The notes below the pieces were generated by a model that was given only the letters and a program-made list of their open reading frames with translations, was not told the origin of the DNA and made no database searches. Made by a program: the position numbers and the translations under genes. From Candidatus Binatia bacterium (GTDB taxonomy: Bacteria; Desulfobacterota; Binatia; Bin18), in NCBI GenBank assembly GCA_022820725.1, contig JAJEFA010000011.1, forward strand, positions 158,367 to 222,366: DNA of 64,000 nt, written 5' to 3'. Shown here piece after piece: positions 24,290 to 32,362 of this stretch; position 1 is the stretch's first letter; each line of letters starts with the position of its first letter.

Positions 24290-25096
24290 TTAGGGAGTGG
24301 TTTCCGATATCCACCTTTGAGCGACTTCCAGATGCGTCGCGAACCAGACTCCCTCATGTTCCAGGATGTGTTGAATCAGCCGCTCCAGCATGGCCATGCG
24401 CGAGCGCCGGCCAATAATTTGCGGGTGCATGACAATGCCGAGAAAGCCGCCGTCCGCATAGGCGCCGTCAAACTCGGCCTCCCAGATTTCATACACCTTG
24501 TTCTGGCTCGACATGCCCGTGAAATAGGGGGAGAAGCTGAAAAAAAAGTGTGGCGCATCATCCAGCTCCCAGCTAAAGGGCACTTCCAAGAGCTGACGCT
24601 TGGTCTGTGGGGTGGTGAGCCAGTAGGGGCTATCGTCGCCAACCAGGCTACTGTCGTACAGAAAATCGTGGTCGAGCAATAAGTCAAAGGTATGCGGGCC
24701 GGTATTGCCGGCTGGAGAGCGATAGCCCCGTGGTGCCTGGCCGGTAATCCGCTTGAGGCTCTCTGTCCCCCTCAACAACACCTCCAGTTCGGCTTCTCGG
24801 CCTTTGTTGGCGACAAACTCGTGCTCATAGCCGTGATGCCCGATTTCATGCCCGTCGGCGTACATCTGTTCAACCAACTGGGGGTGGGTGTCCGCCGACC
24901 AGCCCGGTACAAAGAACGTTGCCTTGAGGCCGTATTTTTTAAGCAGCTTGAGAATACGCGGCACCCCGACCCGCGCCCCATACTCGCCGCGCGAGAGCTG
25001 ACCTGGGAAGGGCTGTCGCATAGTCCGAGTCCACAGCGTTTCCGCATCAAAGTCAAAACTCAGGCCAACCGCACAGCGTTTATTATCCGGCCACAT
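24290..25096 (-). CDS. Polysaccharide deacetylase-family (NodB-fold) hydrolase
   Basis: 268 residues. NodB motif 1 is SFDFDAETLW, motif 2 GHEIGHHGYEHE and motif 3 GYRSPAGN, giving the metal-binding D-H-H set. The F-D-F-D-A-E form and length resemble the HpPgdA/PuuE-like branch, whose members include cyclic-imide or allantoin-type hydrolases as well as deacetylases, so a small C-N substrate is as likely as a glycan. No signal peptide supports a cytoplasmic enzyme. AAAGGAG precedes ATG 25096. It is upstream of the nitrile hydratase operon on the same strand with a 96-base gap. Confidence 0.85.
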   Translation of the reverse strand: MWPDNKRCAVGLSFDFDAETLWTRTMRQPFPGQLSRGEYGARVGVPRILKLLKKYGLKATFFVPGWSADTHPQLVEQMYADGHEIGHHGYEHEFVANKGREAELEVLLRGTESLKRITGQAPRGYRSPAGNTGPHTFDLLLDHDFLYDSSLVGDDSPYWLTTPQTKRQLLEVPFSWELDDAPHFFFSFSPYFTGMSSQNKVYEIWEAEFDGAYADGGFLGIVMHPQIIGRRSRMAMLERLIQHILEHEGVWFATHLEVAQRWISETTP

Positions 25097-25211
25097 GGGA
25101 CGCTCCTTTGTCACAACTCAGGTCGGTGTTTGGTATGACTGTAAAAGAGTGAGCCGATATTCTCAATGGATACTTTATCCACACGTAAAGGAGGGTTCTC
25201 TTCTTTTTCTC

Positions 25212-25235
25212 TCTGATGGTATGTATACCATCAGA
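25212..25235 (+). promoter_or_regulatory. Perfect palindrome, likely operator of the toxin-antitoxin pair
   Basis: TCTGATGGTAT (25212-25222) and ATACCATCAGA (25225-25235) are exact inverse repeats of 11 bases around a GT spacer. The right arm runs into the toxin start codon. An autoregulatory site for the downstream HTH antitoxin is the simplest reading. Confidence 0.65.
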
Positions 25236-25549
25236 TGGTCAAGCCGCGAAGAACGCGAGCAAGAGAAATATACCGCTTCAAGGAACCAGCAGAGTCAACA
25301 GCGTTCATTATTGAGGTTGCCATTTTCGAATTCTCCCCGACAAAAGAAAACCCAGATGGAACAGCCTATCGTCTCCAACTCTATGAGCGGGAAAGTGGAG
25401 AAACCGTCCTCCGTTATGACTTTGAGCAAGGAAAGGGACATCATAGACACTTGCGAGGGGACGAGTTCCCTTATGAATGGCGAGGCGTTGAGCAGCTTCT
25501 TTCCGACTTTCGTCGGGACGTTGAATTAGTGAAGAAAGGGCATTTATGA
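25235..25549 (+). CDS. tumE: TumE-like toxin of a type II toxin-antitoxin pair
   Basis: 104 residues. The pattern YRLQLYERESGETVLRYDFE followed by QGKGHHRHLRGDEF and WRGVEQLLSDFRRDV matches the TumE (DUF6516) family, whose core is a Y-D-x-E-x-G-K-G-x-H-R-H segment. The histidines are candidates for an active site; the molecular target is not well known. The start at ATG 25235 is forced by an in-frame stop at 25214, and it has no ribosome site, so the message may be leaderless. The stop overlaps the antitoxin start (ATGA at 25546-25549), the usual coupling in such pairs. Codon usage looks AT-richer than the neighbours, suggesting transfer. Confidence 0.8.
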   Translation: MVKPRRTRAREIYRFKEPAESTAFIIEVAIFEFSPTKENPDGTAYRLQLYERESGETVLRYDFEQGKGHHRHLRGDEFPYEWRGVEQLLSDFRRDVELVKKGHL

Positions 25550-25935
25550 AGCTAAAACGGATGAAAATTGTCGTGCAACCAGAGGGCGATTTTTTCGATC
25601 AGGTCCGCGAAGCATTTTCTACTGTTGCCAAAGCGTCACGGAAAGGCGAAAAACTCCCACGATCCACCCCGGTTCTCTCCTTTCCCAGCATTCAGGAGAT
25701 GGCCCGGACACTGACGCCGAAACGGCTTGAACTCCTGAGATTGATCCGGCGAAACGATCCTCAATCAGTGCGCCAATTGGCCGCGTTGGCGGGCAGGGAT
25801 ATCAAGAATGTCAGCACGGACCTGAAAGTGTTGGAGAAACTGGGACTGGTCGAAGCTGAAGAGCGGGAGTCACCGCGCCGGCGTAAACGTCCAGTGAGTC
25901 CCTTTGATCGGCTGGATATGGAAGTGTATTTGTAG
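25546..25935 (+). CDS. tumA: HTH antitoxin (TumA / HVO_A0114-type DNA-binding protein)
   Basis: 129 residues. A winged helix-turn-helix is visible: TLTPKRLELLRLIRRNDPQS, VRQLAALAGRDIKNVSTDL and KVLEKLGLVEAEE. This matches the HVO_A0114-type family found next to TumE toxins. The N-terminal ~50 residues probably contact the toxin. It should bind the 25212-25235 palindrome and neutralise TumE; both points are inferred from family and layout. Translation is coupled to the toxin through a 4-base overlap. The order toxin first, antitoxin second is normal for this family. Confidence 0.82.
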   Translation: MKLKRMKIVVQPEGDFFDQVREAFSTVAKASRKGEKLPRSTPVLSFPSIQEMARTLTPKRLELLRLIRRNDPQSVRQLAALAGRDIKNVSTDLKVLEKLGLVEAEERESPRRRKRPVSPFDRLDMEVYL

Positions 25936-26007
25936 TCTGGTTCCTATAGAGAATCCTCTAGGCGGCTGTCTGCTGAACGAATCCATCACTTTCTCAAGGT
26001 AGGCTGT

Positions 26008-26802
26008 ATGACAACATTTTTCGACGGACCGAAACCCAGACTGTTTGCGCACCGGGGCGCCAGCGGGGAAGCGCCCGAGAACACCATGGCCGCGTTTCAG
26101 CGGGCTGTGGATGCGGGAGTTGAGTATATTGAGCTGGATGTGCACGCGTCCGAGGATGGGCAGGTCATGGTTATCCACGACGCGACCATCGAGCGGACGA
26201 CTAATGGTCTGGGCGCGGTTCAGAACTATTCCCTTGCTGCTCTGCAACAACTCGACGCTGGCTATCGGTTTTCGCTGGATGAGGGCAAGACGTTCCCTTT
26301 CCGTGCGTCGGATGTGATTATTCCTTCGCTCCAAGAAGTGCTGGAGAGCTTTCCGCAAGTCAAGTTCACGGTTGAGATCAAGCCGTCCGACCCGCCTATC
26401 GAAGAACCGGTGATTGCGGTGATTAAAGACTGCGGCAAGGTGGATGAGGTTATCATTGCGTCAGAGCATGACGCGGTTCTGGCTCGTGTGCGAACCCTGG
26501 CCCCGGATACCCCGACAAATTTTGGCTATAACGAAGTGGTCGATTTTATCCAGCGCGTTGCAACCGGTCAGCTAGACGGCTATCAGCCACCCGGTCAGGC
26601 GCTTCAGATTCCGCCCACATATCAAAATATCCCGCTGGTGACGGAACAAACGATTGCCGCCGCGCACCAACTCAATGTGGAAATCCATGCGTGGACGATT
26701 AATGACCCACAGGAGATGCACAGTCTGCTTGACCTCGGTGTAGACGGGGTAATGTCGGACTTTCCGGGGCGTTTGCTGGAAGTGGCGCGAGGGAGAGGGT
26801 AA
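26008..26802 (+). CDS. Glycerophosphodiester phosphodiesterase
   Basis: 264 residues of the GDPD TIM-barrel family (UgpQ-like), which releases sn-glycerol 3-phosphate from glycerophosphodiesters. Seen: FAHRGASGEAPENTMAAF with the catalytic histidine, the metal ligands in YIELDVHAS, VMVIHDATIERTTNG with the second catalytic histidine, VKFTVEIKPSD, and the end motif VDGVMSDFPGRLLE. No signal peptide is visible, so it is likely cytoplasmic. It stands alone, followed by a repeat cluster. The start at ATG 26008 matches the usual N-terminus. Confidence 0.92.
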   Translation: MTTFFDGPKPRLFAHRGASGEAPENTMAAFQRAVDAGVEYIELDVHASEDGQVMVIHDATIERTTNGLGAVQNYSLAALQQLDAGYRFSLDEGKTFPFRASDVIIPSLQEVLESFPQVKFTVEIKPSDPPIEEPVIAVIKDCGKVDEVIIASEHDAVLARVRTLAPDTPTNFGYNEVVDFIQRVATGQLDGYQPPGQALQIPPTYQNIPLVTEQTIAAAHQLNVEIHAWTINDPQEMHSLLDLGVDGVMSDFPGRLLEVARGRG

Positions 26803-26936
26803 GGCGAAGAGTGTGGAAACCTAGTAGGTTCCTCAATTGGCCGTGGTCCAGAGCGGAAACCCACCCCGGCCTATACGGCCACTCCTCCGGGGACGTGTGA
26901 TGCACCTGAGGTGGTGGCCCCTGTTCGGGCTGATCC

Positions 26937-26964
26937 GTAGGGGCAATTCATGAATTGCCCCTAC
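26937..26964. repeat. Perfect 28-base palindrome (GTAGGGGCAA family)
   Basis: GTAGGGGCAATTCA is followed at once by its exact reverse complement. The outer GTAGGGGCAA / TTGCCCCTAC arms recur in part at 27154, 47012 and 58583. Confidence 0.85.
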
Positions 26965-27040
26965 AACGTCACGCCGCCCATAGACGTGGGATGCCAATGA
27001 ACTGGTCTGACGGGTGGCGGGCGCTTGGTCCCTCACCCCA

Positions 27041-27139
27041 CCCCCCTGCGCCGTGCCTGTCTGCGACAGGGGGCCAGGAGTGCGGGCTTCCAGCCCGCAA
27101 GCGGCCAGGATGGCCGCGCTCCCAGGCGGCGCAGGGGGG
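27041..27139. repeat. Compound palindromic element with 13-base terminal inverted repeats
   Basis: Outer arms CCCCCCTGCGCCG (27041-27053) and CGGCGCAGGGGGG (27127-27139) are perfect inverse repeats. Inside lie two hairpins: GCGGGCT-TCC-AGCCCGC (27082-27098) and GCGGCCA-GGA-TGGCCGC (27101-27117). No coding potential. Confidence 0.75.
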
Positions 27140-27153
27140 CGGGAATATGTCTC

Positions 27154-27180
27154 GTAGGGGCAACCCCTTGTGGTTGCCCG
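27154..27180. repeat. Hairpin repeat (GTAGGGGCAACC family)
   Basis: GTAGGGGCAACC followed by GGTTGCCC; stem 27158-27165 with 27172-27179. It is nearly identical to the element at 47012-47039. It lies 7 bases beyond the stop of the reverse-strand luciferase-like gene and may serve as its terminator. Confidence 0.75.
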
Positions 27181-27186
27181 ATCCCC

Positions 27187-28023
27187 TTAATGAATCTTCG
27201 GCATAACCTCGGCGGCAAAGCGCTCTATGCCGCTTCGGAAAGTCGCGGCGTCAGGGTAACGCCCCAGCCCCAGCACATAGTGGTTGGCCCCAGCCTCTTT
27301 CATGGCCGATATGCGATCAATCATGGGTTCGGGGCTGCCCTCGCGGATCATGCCGCCGACGATCAAGTCGGGCATGGACCGCCCGTGCTTTTCGGATTCC
27401 TCGCGTAAATGCGCGGCAATCTGGGCCAACTCGCCGGACTGGAGCCCAATCGGATAATAGCCGTCACCCCATTTGATGGTCCGTTCAATGGCCTTGGGTC
27501 CAGCCCCTCCAATCCAGATAGGCGGACGCGCCGGACGGGGAGCAAAGACAAATTCGGGGAATTGAATGTGACTGCCGCTGTACGAACTTACATCGTTATC
27601 AAACAACTGATGGACGACTTCGAGGGTTTCGTTGGTAATGGCACCACGCTTGCGCGGGTCCACGCCCAGGGCTTCAAATTCCGGCCGCATCCAGCCGACC
27701 CCGGCGCCAAGGATCAGCCGCTCGCCCGAGAGTTCCTGGAGGGTGGCCACCTGCTTGGCCATATATACGGCAGGCCGGTAGGGAAAGACCAGAACGGAAA
27801 TACCGAGCTGAATCTTCCGGGTCAGCGCGGCAAAATAGGCCAGCGTTGTCAGCGGCTCAAAATAGCGGCCCCCCGAGCCTTCGGTCTGATCCGGCGGAAT
27901 CGCCAGATGATCGACCACAAACGCGGCATCAAAGCCGGCCTCTTCTACGGCCTGCACGCAGGCGCCGAGCGTGTCCCGGGTAGCGGCCGGACCCATATTG
28001 CGGATGACAACACCAAATTTCAT
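27187..28023 (-). CDS. LLM-class F420-dependent oxidoreductase
   Basis: 278 residues, matching the short F420-dependent luciferase-like group (TIGR03619-like). Seen: AVEEAGFDAAFVVDHLAIP, PLTTLAYFAALTRKIQLGIS, VLVFPYRPAVYMAKQVATLQ, the loop LSGERLILGAGVGWMRPEFE, and RPARPPIWIGGAGPKAIER. Cofactor F420 is inferred from the subgroup. Its start overlaps the stop of the 101-residue gene upstream (ATGA-type, 28020-28023), so translation is coupled and it is the last gene of the leuC-leuD operon. Confidence 0.85.
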   Translation of the reverse strand: MKFGVVIRNMGPAATRDTLGACVQAVEEAGFDAAFVVDHLAIPPDQTEGSGGRYFEPLTTLAYFAALTRKIQLGISVLVFPYRPAVYMAKQVATLQELSGERLILGAGVGWMRPEFEALGVDPRKRGAITNETLEVVHQLFDNDVSSYSGSHIQFPEFVFAPRPARPPIWIGGAGPKAIERTIKWGDGYYPIGLQSGELAQIAAHLREESEKHGRSMPDLIVGGMIREGSPEPMIDRISAMKEAGANHYVLGLGRYPDAATFRSGIERFAAEVMPKIH

Positions 28024-28325
28024 GTGTCTTCTCCTTCGCCGTCTTGAAACAAACGTTCGGCCAACTCCTCGGCGAGCGTCGACCGCTCGTCCTCATCCTC
28101 TCGAAGCAGATCGAAAGACAAATTCATGAGCATTTTTCCGAGGACTTCACGTTGAAGCACATTGAGGCTGACGGTGTGCGGTTGTTCCTCTTCGAGGTGA
28201 GCCAGGAGGGTTTCCATGGAGCGGACCCCGGCGTCATTCTCCTGTCGCGCCAGTCGGTCGCCCGCCATACCCGCGGCTTGCTGTAGCAAAGCGACTTCCT
28301 GGGTGGTGAGGGGATACGAGGACAT
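28020..28325 (-). CDS. Small acidic helical protein of unknown function
   Basis: 101 residues, rich in Glu, Asp, Gln and Leu, predicted almost fully helical (LTTQEVALLQQAAGMAGDRL, then METLLAHLEEEQ). No family recognised. It lies between leuD (13 bases upstream) and the luciferase-like gene (4-base overlap), so it is very likely a real translated gene of the same operon. Neither metal motif, membrane segment nor signal is present. Function is unknown. Confidence 0.65.
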   Translation of the reverse strand: MSSYPLTTQEVALLQQAAGMAGDRLARQENDAGVRSMETLLAHLEEEQPHTVSLNVLQREVLGKMLMNLSFDLLREDEDERSTLAEELAERLFQDGEGEDT

Positions 28326-28337
28326 GATGAGTATTTG

Positions 28338-28958
28338 CTATCCCAAATCCGGAAACAGCCAGGGCGCTTCGTTTTTGCGGCGTTGCTCATAGGCCGTGAT
28401 ATCGGCCTCCTTTTGCAGGGTGAGCCCGATTTCGTCCAGGCCGTTGAGCAGGCAGTCTTTCCGAAAGGGATCAACGTCGAAATGAAAACTCGTCCCATCC
28501 GGTGTGGTGACGGTTTGGGCCGCGAGGTCCACGCTGAGCTGATAGCCCGGCTGGGGTTCGACCTCTGTGAATAATTGATCGACTTCTGCGTTGGTCAGGA
28601 CAACCGGCAGCATGCCGTTTTTGAAGCAGTTGTTAAAAAAGATATCGGCAAAGCTGGGGGCAATAACGCATCGAAACCCATAGTCCAACAAGGCCCACGG
28701 CGCATGCTCGCGCGACGAACCGCAGCCGAAGTTATCCCGTGCCAAGAGAATACTCGCTCCGTCGTAGCGCGGTTGATTGAGGACAAAGCCGTCCTGGGGG
28801 TTGCCGTCGCTGGCGTAGCGCCAATCCGAGAACAACCCTTCCCGCAGGCCCGTGCGCTTAATGGTCTTGAGGTACTGCTTGGGAATAATCTGGTCAGTAT
28901 CAACATTCACCCGGTCGAGCGGGGCAACAATACCTGTGAGCGTGGTAAAAGCGTCCAT
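28338..28958 (-). CDS. leuD: 3-isopropylmalate dehydratase small subunit
   Basis: 206 residues, the normal LeuD size. Seen: [40 protein letters not shown] with the swivelling-domain loop, and [16 protein letters not shown]. With LeuC it isomerises 2- and 3-isopropylmalate in leucine synthesis. ATG 28958 is the start; an open upstream extension has no family similarity. It begins 20 bases after leuC. Confidence 0.94.
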   Translation of the reverse strand: MDAFTTLTGIVAPLDRVNVDTDQIIPKQYLKTIKRTGLREGLFSDWRYASDGNPQDGFVLNQPRYDGASILLARDNFGCGSSREHAPWALLDYGFRCVIAPSFADIFFNNCFKNGMLPVVLTNAEVDQLFTEVEPQPGYQLSVDLAAQTVTTPDGTSFHFDVDPFRKDCLLNGLDEIGLTLQKEADITAYEQRRKNEAPWLFPDLG

Positions 28959-28977
28959 ATATGTCTCCAATACGGCT

Positions 28978-30381
28978 TTAGCTCCAGTTTCTGATATCGA
29001 CAAAGCGACCTTCGATAGCCGCGGCCGCGGCCATGGCCGGGGAGACCAGATGAGTGCGCCCGCCCTTGCCCTGGCGACCTTCAAAATTCCGGTTGCTGGT
29101 TGAAGCGCAGCGCTCGCCCGGCTGCAGGGTGTCGGCGTTCATGGCCAGACACATGGAACAGCCGGCCTCGCGCCACTCGAAGCCCGCGTCCTTAAAAACG
29201 ACGTCGAGTCCTTCGTCCTCGGCCTGCTTTTTGATCAGACCGGAGCCCGGTACCACCAGGGCGTTGACGGTCGAGGCGACCTTTCTCCCTTTTGCGTACT
29301 GGGCGGCCATACGCAGGTCTTCGATGCGGGAATTGGTACAGGAGCCGATAAAGACCCGGTCGACCGGAATTTCCGTCATGGGGGTGCCGGCCTTCAGGTC
29401 CATATAGGCCAGGGCCCGCTGCGTGGCCTCTTGCGTTTCCGGCGAGGGCATATCGGCCGGGTCCGGCACGCTGCCGGTAATATCGGTGACCATGCCCGGA
29501 TTCGTACCCCAGGTGACTTGAGGGGCGATGTCTGCCGCTTTCAGTTCTACGGTCTTGTCAAAGCTGGCGTCCGGGTCCGACGGTAGTTGCTGCCAAGCCG
29601 CTACCGCCCGCTCGAACAGCCCGCCCTTGGGTGCAAACGGGCGGTCTTTGATATAGGCAAACGTCTTTTCGTCCGGCGCAACCATACCGGCCCGCGCACC
29701 GCCCTCAATGGACATATTGCACAGCGTCATGCGGCCTTCCATTGACAGCGCTCGGATGGCCGAGCCCGTGTATTCGATGACATGCCCGGTTCCGCCGGCT
29801 GTCCCGATTTTACCAATAATGGCCAGGATAATATCTTTGGCCGAACACCGCTCGGGTAACTCGCCCTCCACCTGCACCTGCATGGTTTTGGCCTTCTTTT
29901 GCAGCAGGCATTGGGAGGCTAATACGTGTTCAACCTCGCTGGTGCCGATACCAAAGGCCAGGGCACCAAACGCGCCGTGCGTGGCGGTATGGGAATCCCC
30001 GCACACAATGACCATGCCCGGCAGAGTGAGTCCTTGCTCCGGTCCGATCACATGTACAATGCCCTGGCGGATATCGTCTATGTCGAAAATCGGGACGCCG
30101 GTTGTCCGACAGTTCTCCTGGAGTGCCTCGATTTGCTTGGCCGCCACCGCATCTTCAATCGGCTTGTCCCGGTCGGTTGTTGGTACGTTATGGTCGGGCA
30201 CGGCTATCGTCGCCTGGGTACGGCGCACGTTCCGGCCAGCGAGTTGCAAACCCTCAAACGCCTGCGGAGAAGTCACCTCGTGGGTGAGGTGACGATCAAC
30301 ATACAAGAGTGCAGTGCCATCCTCTTCGGTCCGCACCACGTGCGACTCCCAGATTTTTTCAAACATCGTCTTGCTCGCCAT
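28978..30381 (-). CDS. leuC: 3-isopropylmalate dehydratase large subunit
   Basis: 467 residues, standard LeuC. The [4Fe-4S] ligands are in [15 protein letters not shown] and [11 protein letters not shown]; the active-site DHNVPT and [19 protein letters not shown] segments are intact. It forms the heterodimer with LeuD. First gene of the operon leuC-leuD-28020-27187. It is divergent from the thioredoxin-TPR gene at 30579 across 197 bases that must hold both promoters, though I cannot place them. Confidence 0.95.
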   Translation of the reverse strand: MASKTMFEKIWESHVVRTEEDGTALLYVDRHLTHEVTSPQAFEGLQLAGRNVRRTQATIAVPDHNVPTTDRDKPIEDAVAAKQIEALQENCRTTGVPIFDIDDIRQGIVHVIGPEQGLTLPGMVIVCGDSHTATHGAFGALAFGIGTSEVEHVLASQCLLQKKAKTMQVQVEGELPERCSAKDIILAIIGKIGTAGGTGHVIEYTGSAIRALSMEGRMTLCNMSIEGGARAGMVAPDEKTFAYIKDRPFAPKGGLFERAVAAWQQLPSDPDASFDKTVELKAADIAPQVTWGTNPGMVTDITGSVPDPADMPSPETQEATQRALAYMDLKAGTPMTEIPVDRVFIGSCTNSRIEDLRMAAQYAKGRKVASTVNALVVPGSGLIKKQAEDEGLDVVFKDAGFEWREAGCSMCLAMNADTLQPGERCASTSNRNFEGRQGKGGRTHLVSPAMAAAAAIEGRFVDIRNWS

Positions 30382-30578
30382 GATCTACCCCTTTATGTCC
30401 TATCTTTCTTTTGGGACGTAGCTGCTGAAAGAGCTATACCTTTCTCAGATTTGGTAGAGGCTGGCAAGATGGAAGGAGCGCAGACGGTGTGGTAGGATGG
30501 CCTTCCTGAGTAAGCGGGCATGGGTCATCATGTCCCATCGCTTCAAAAAACAAGAGACAATCGTGCAGGGGGAATTTC

Positions 30579-31439
30579 ATGGGCGAATGGACTGTTGATA
30601 TCAATGAAAAAGACTTTGAGCAGGATGTGCTCGAACGCTCGTACAGTGTCCCGGTTGTACTGGATTTTTGGGCTCCGTGGTGCGGTCCCTGTCGCGCTAT
30701 CGGCCCGGTGTTGGAGAAACTCGCGGACGAACAAGCCGGTAAATTCGTTCTGGCGAAGGTGAACGTTGACGAAAACCCCGCGCTGGCCCAATCCTTTCAG
30801 ATCAGCAGCATTCCGGCGGTGAAGGCCGTCAAGGAGGGGGCTATTGCCAACGAATTTCTGGGCGCTCTGCCCGAGCCGGCGATCCGCCAGTTTATTGAAG
30901 AACTGATGCCGTCCGAGGCCGATTCCCTGGCCCAGCAAGGCCAGGATCTGCAAGACCAGGGCAAGGATCAGGGCGCCGAGAGTCTCTATCGGGCCGCCCT
31001 CTCAAAGGATGAGCGGCAGCCGAAGGCACTGCTCGGGCTTGCCCGTCTTCTGATGGGCAAGGAAGAATATGCGGACGCGCTTACCCTGCTTGGCCGTGTC
31101 CTGCCACATACGCAGGAGCATGCCGAAGCCCAGCAGGTGGTCGCTCAGATACGCGTGCAACAAACCGGCGCCAGCGCCGATGAAGAGGCTGCCTGTCGCG
31201 AGAAAATCGAGGCCGACCCGAACGATCTGGACACAAGGTTTGCGCTAGCCCAGATTCTGGCGGCTTCGACCCGCTATGAAGAAGCGCTCGCCGAATATCT
31301 GGAGGTTATCAAAAAAGACCGTACCTTCCGAGATGAGGGAGCGCGCAAAGCCATGCTTGAAATTTTTGAGGTGGTTGGTGCTCGGAGTGATCTGGCGGAT
31401 CGATACCGGTCGGAACTGGCCAAGGTGTTATTCAGTTAG
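30579..31439 (+). CDS. Thioredoxin-TPR protein, CnoX/YbbN family
   Basis: 286 residues. The N-terminal thioredoxin domain (about 1-110) keeps the active site FWAPWCGPCRAIGPV. The C-terminal part (about 115-286) is TPR-like: AESLYRAALSKDERQPKALL, LLMGKEEYADALTLLGRVLP and TRYEEALAEYLEVIK. This is the architecture of CnoX/YbbN, a holdase that hands substrates to GroEL/DnaK. Unlike the E. coli protein (SxxC), this one has a complete CxxC and could be redox-active, as in several other bacteria. AGGGGGAA precedes ATG 30579. Confidence 0.88.
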   Translation: MGEWTVDINEKDFEQDVLERSYSVPVVLDFWAPWCGPCRAIGPVLEKLADEQAGKFVLAKVNVDENPALAQSFQISSIPAVKAVKEGAIANEFLGALPEPAIRQFIEELMPSEADSLAQQGQDLQDQGKDQGAESLYRAALSKDERQPKALLGLARLLMGKEEYADALTLLGRVLPHTQEHAEAQQVVAQIRVQQTGASADEEAACREKIEADPNDLDTRFALAQILAASTRYEEALAEYLEVIKKDRTFRDEGARKAMLEIFEVVGARSDLADRYRSELAKVLFS

Positions 31440-31489
31440 GCTGGACCACTCATAAATAAATCTCACTTGGCCATCACTGGACATCTCTA

Positions 31490-32359
31490 TCACACCAACG
31501 CCCACTCCTCGCCCTCGTTTTTCACGATGTCTTCTTTTTCCAACTTAATCAGGTGGGACTGTACGGAGTTCCCGGCCGCGGCGTGCAGAAACTCGGGCAC
31601 GTCAACATAGATGCGTTTCACCATGTCCGGAATTTTGGTGAGGCCGGCGTTGAGAGTGTCCAGCACCTGCTGCTCGCGCAGCTCGCGGTGGGCGATGTAG
31701 TCGTTCAGCTTTTTGTACGGCTCGCGAATCGCCGGGCCGTGGGCGGGATAGATCACCGACAGATCGAGATCGAGCAGCTTACGCAGCGACGCCATATAGT
31801 CGATCAAGCCACCACCCTCTTCCGGTACGACTGTTGTCCCGGCCCCAAGCACCAGGTCTCCGGTAAAGAGTGCTTTTTCCTCTTCGAGGTAGTAACACAG
31901 GTGGTCTTTGGCATGGCCCGGCGTATGGATTGCGTGCAGGGTGGCTCCGTCGGTCTCGACGGTCGCCCCGTCTTCGATATAGGTCAGCGGAAAATCATAC
32001 GCCCGATCTTTTTCCGGCCAGCGATGTTTTGAGACGCTGAGTTCACCAAAGCGTTTCTGCACATTGGGGACCCCGCCGATGTGATCCTGGTGCACGTGGG
32101 TGAGGACGATCTCCTGGAGTTCGGTGGCGCCTTTGGTTTCGGACAGGCCCTGTTCCAATAAGGGGTCGTAGACCTCCAGGCCGATCCCCGTGTCGAGCAG
32201 CAATGGTCGTTTGCTCGTGCCCACCAGATAGGTGTTGGTGCCGGGGCCGGTGAACGGCCCGGGGTTTTGACCGAGCACGGTCGCAACCCGCTCACTCCAG
32301 GTGTCAAAGTCGGGCAGCTTCAGCCCGGCCATGGTATCAGTCACAACACGTTGCGGCAT
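31490..32359 (-). CDS. Metallo-beta-lactamase-fold hydrolase, LACTB2-like
   Basis: 289 residues. The metal motif LTHVHQDHIGG (H-x-H-x-D-H), HTPGHAKDHLCYY, FTGDLVLG and YPAHGP complete the MBL ligand set. N-terminal NPGPFTGPGTNTYLVG and a C-terminal winged-helix-like segment (VQSHLIKLEKEDIV) resemble LACTB2-type hydrolases, which act on nucleic acids or thioesters. Exact substrate is unknown. Its start lies 3 bases from the end of the acyl-CoA dehydrogenase gene on the same strand, so they form an operon. Confidence 0.88.
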   Translation of the reverse strand: MPQRVVTDTMAGLKLPDFDTWSERVATVLGQNPGPFTGPGTNTYLVGTSKRPLLLDTGIGLEVYDPLLEQGLSETKGATELQEIVLTHVHQDHIGGVPNVQKRFGELSVSKHRWPEKDRAYDFPLTYIEDGATVETDGATLHAIHTPGHAKDHLCYYLEEEKALFTGDLVLGAGTTVVPEEGGGLIDYMASLRKLLDLDLSVIYPAHGPAIREPYKKLNDYIAHRELREQQVLDTLNAGLTKIPDMVKRIYVDVPEFLHAAAGNSVQSHLIKLEKEDIVKNEGEEWALV

Positions 32360-32362
32360 GTC

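Larger units (their letters stand above)
26803..27186. other. Intergenic region filled with palindromic repeats
   Basis: 384 bases between convergent genes (GDPD and a luciferase-like gene). It holds a perfect 28-base palindrome (26937-26964), a compound cruciform-like element (27041-27139) and a further hairpin (27154-27180). No credible protein-coding gene is seen. The first 130 bases show nothing recognisable. Confidence 0.7.

Noticed and set aside
25187..25195. AAAGGAGGG as the ribosome site of the tumE toxin
   Set aside because: It is about 40 bases upstream of the only possible start codon, and an in-frame stop lies between them.
26803..27186. CRISPR-like array in the repeat-rich gap
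   Set aside because: The elements are different palindromes, not one repeat with regular unique spacers, and no cas gene is present.
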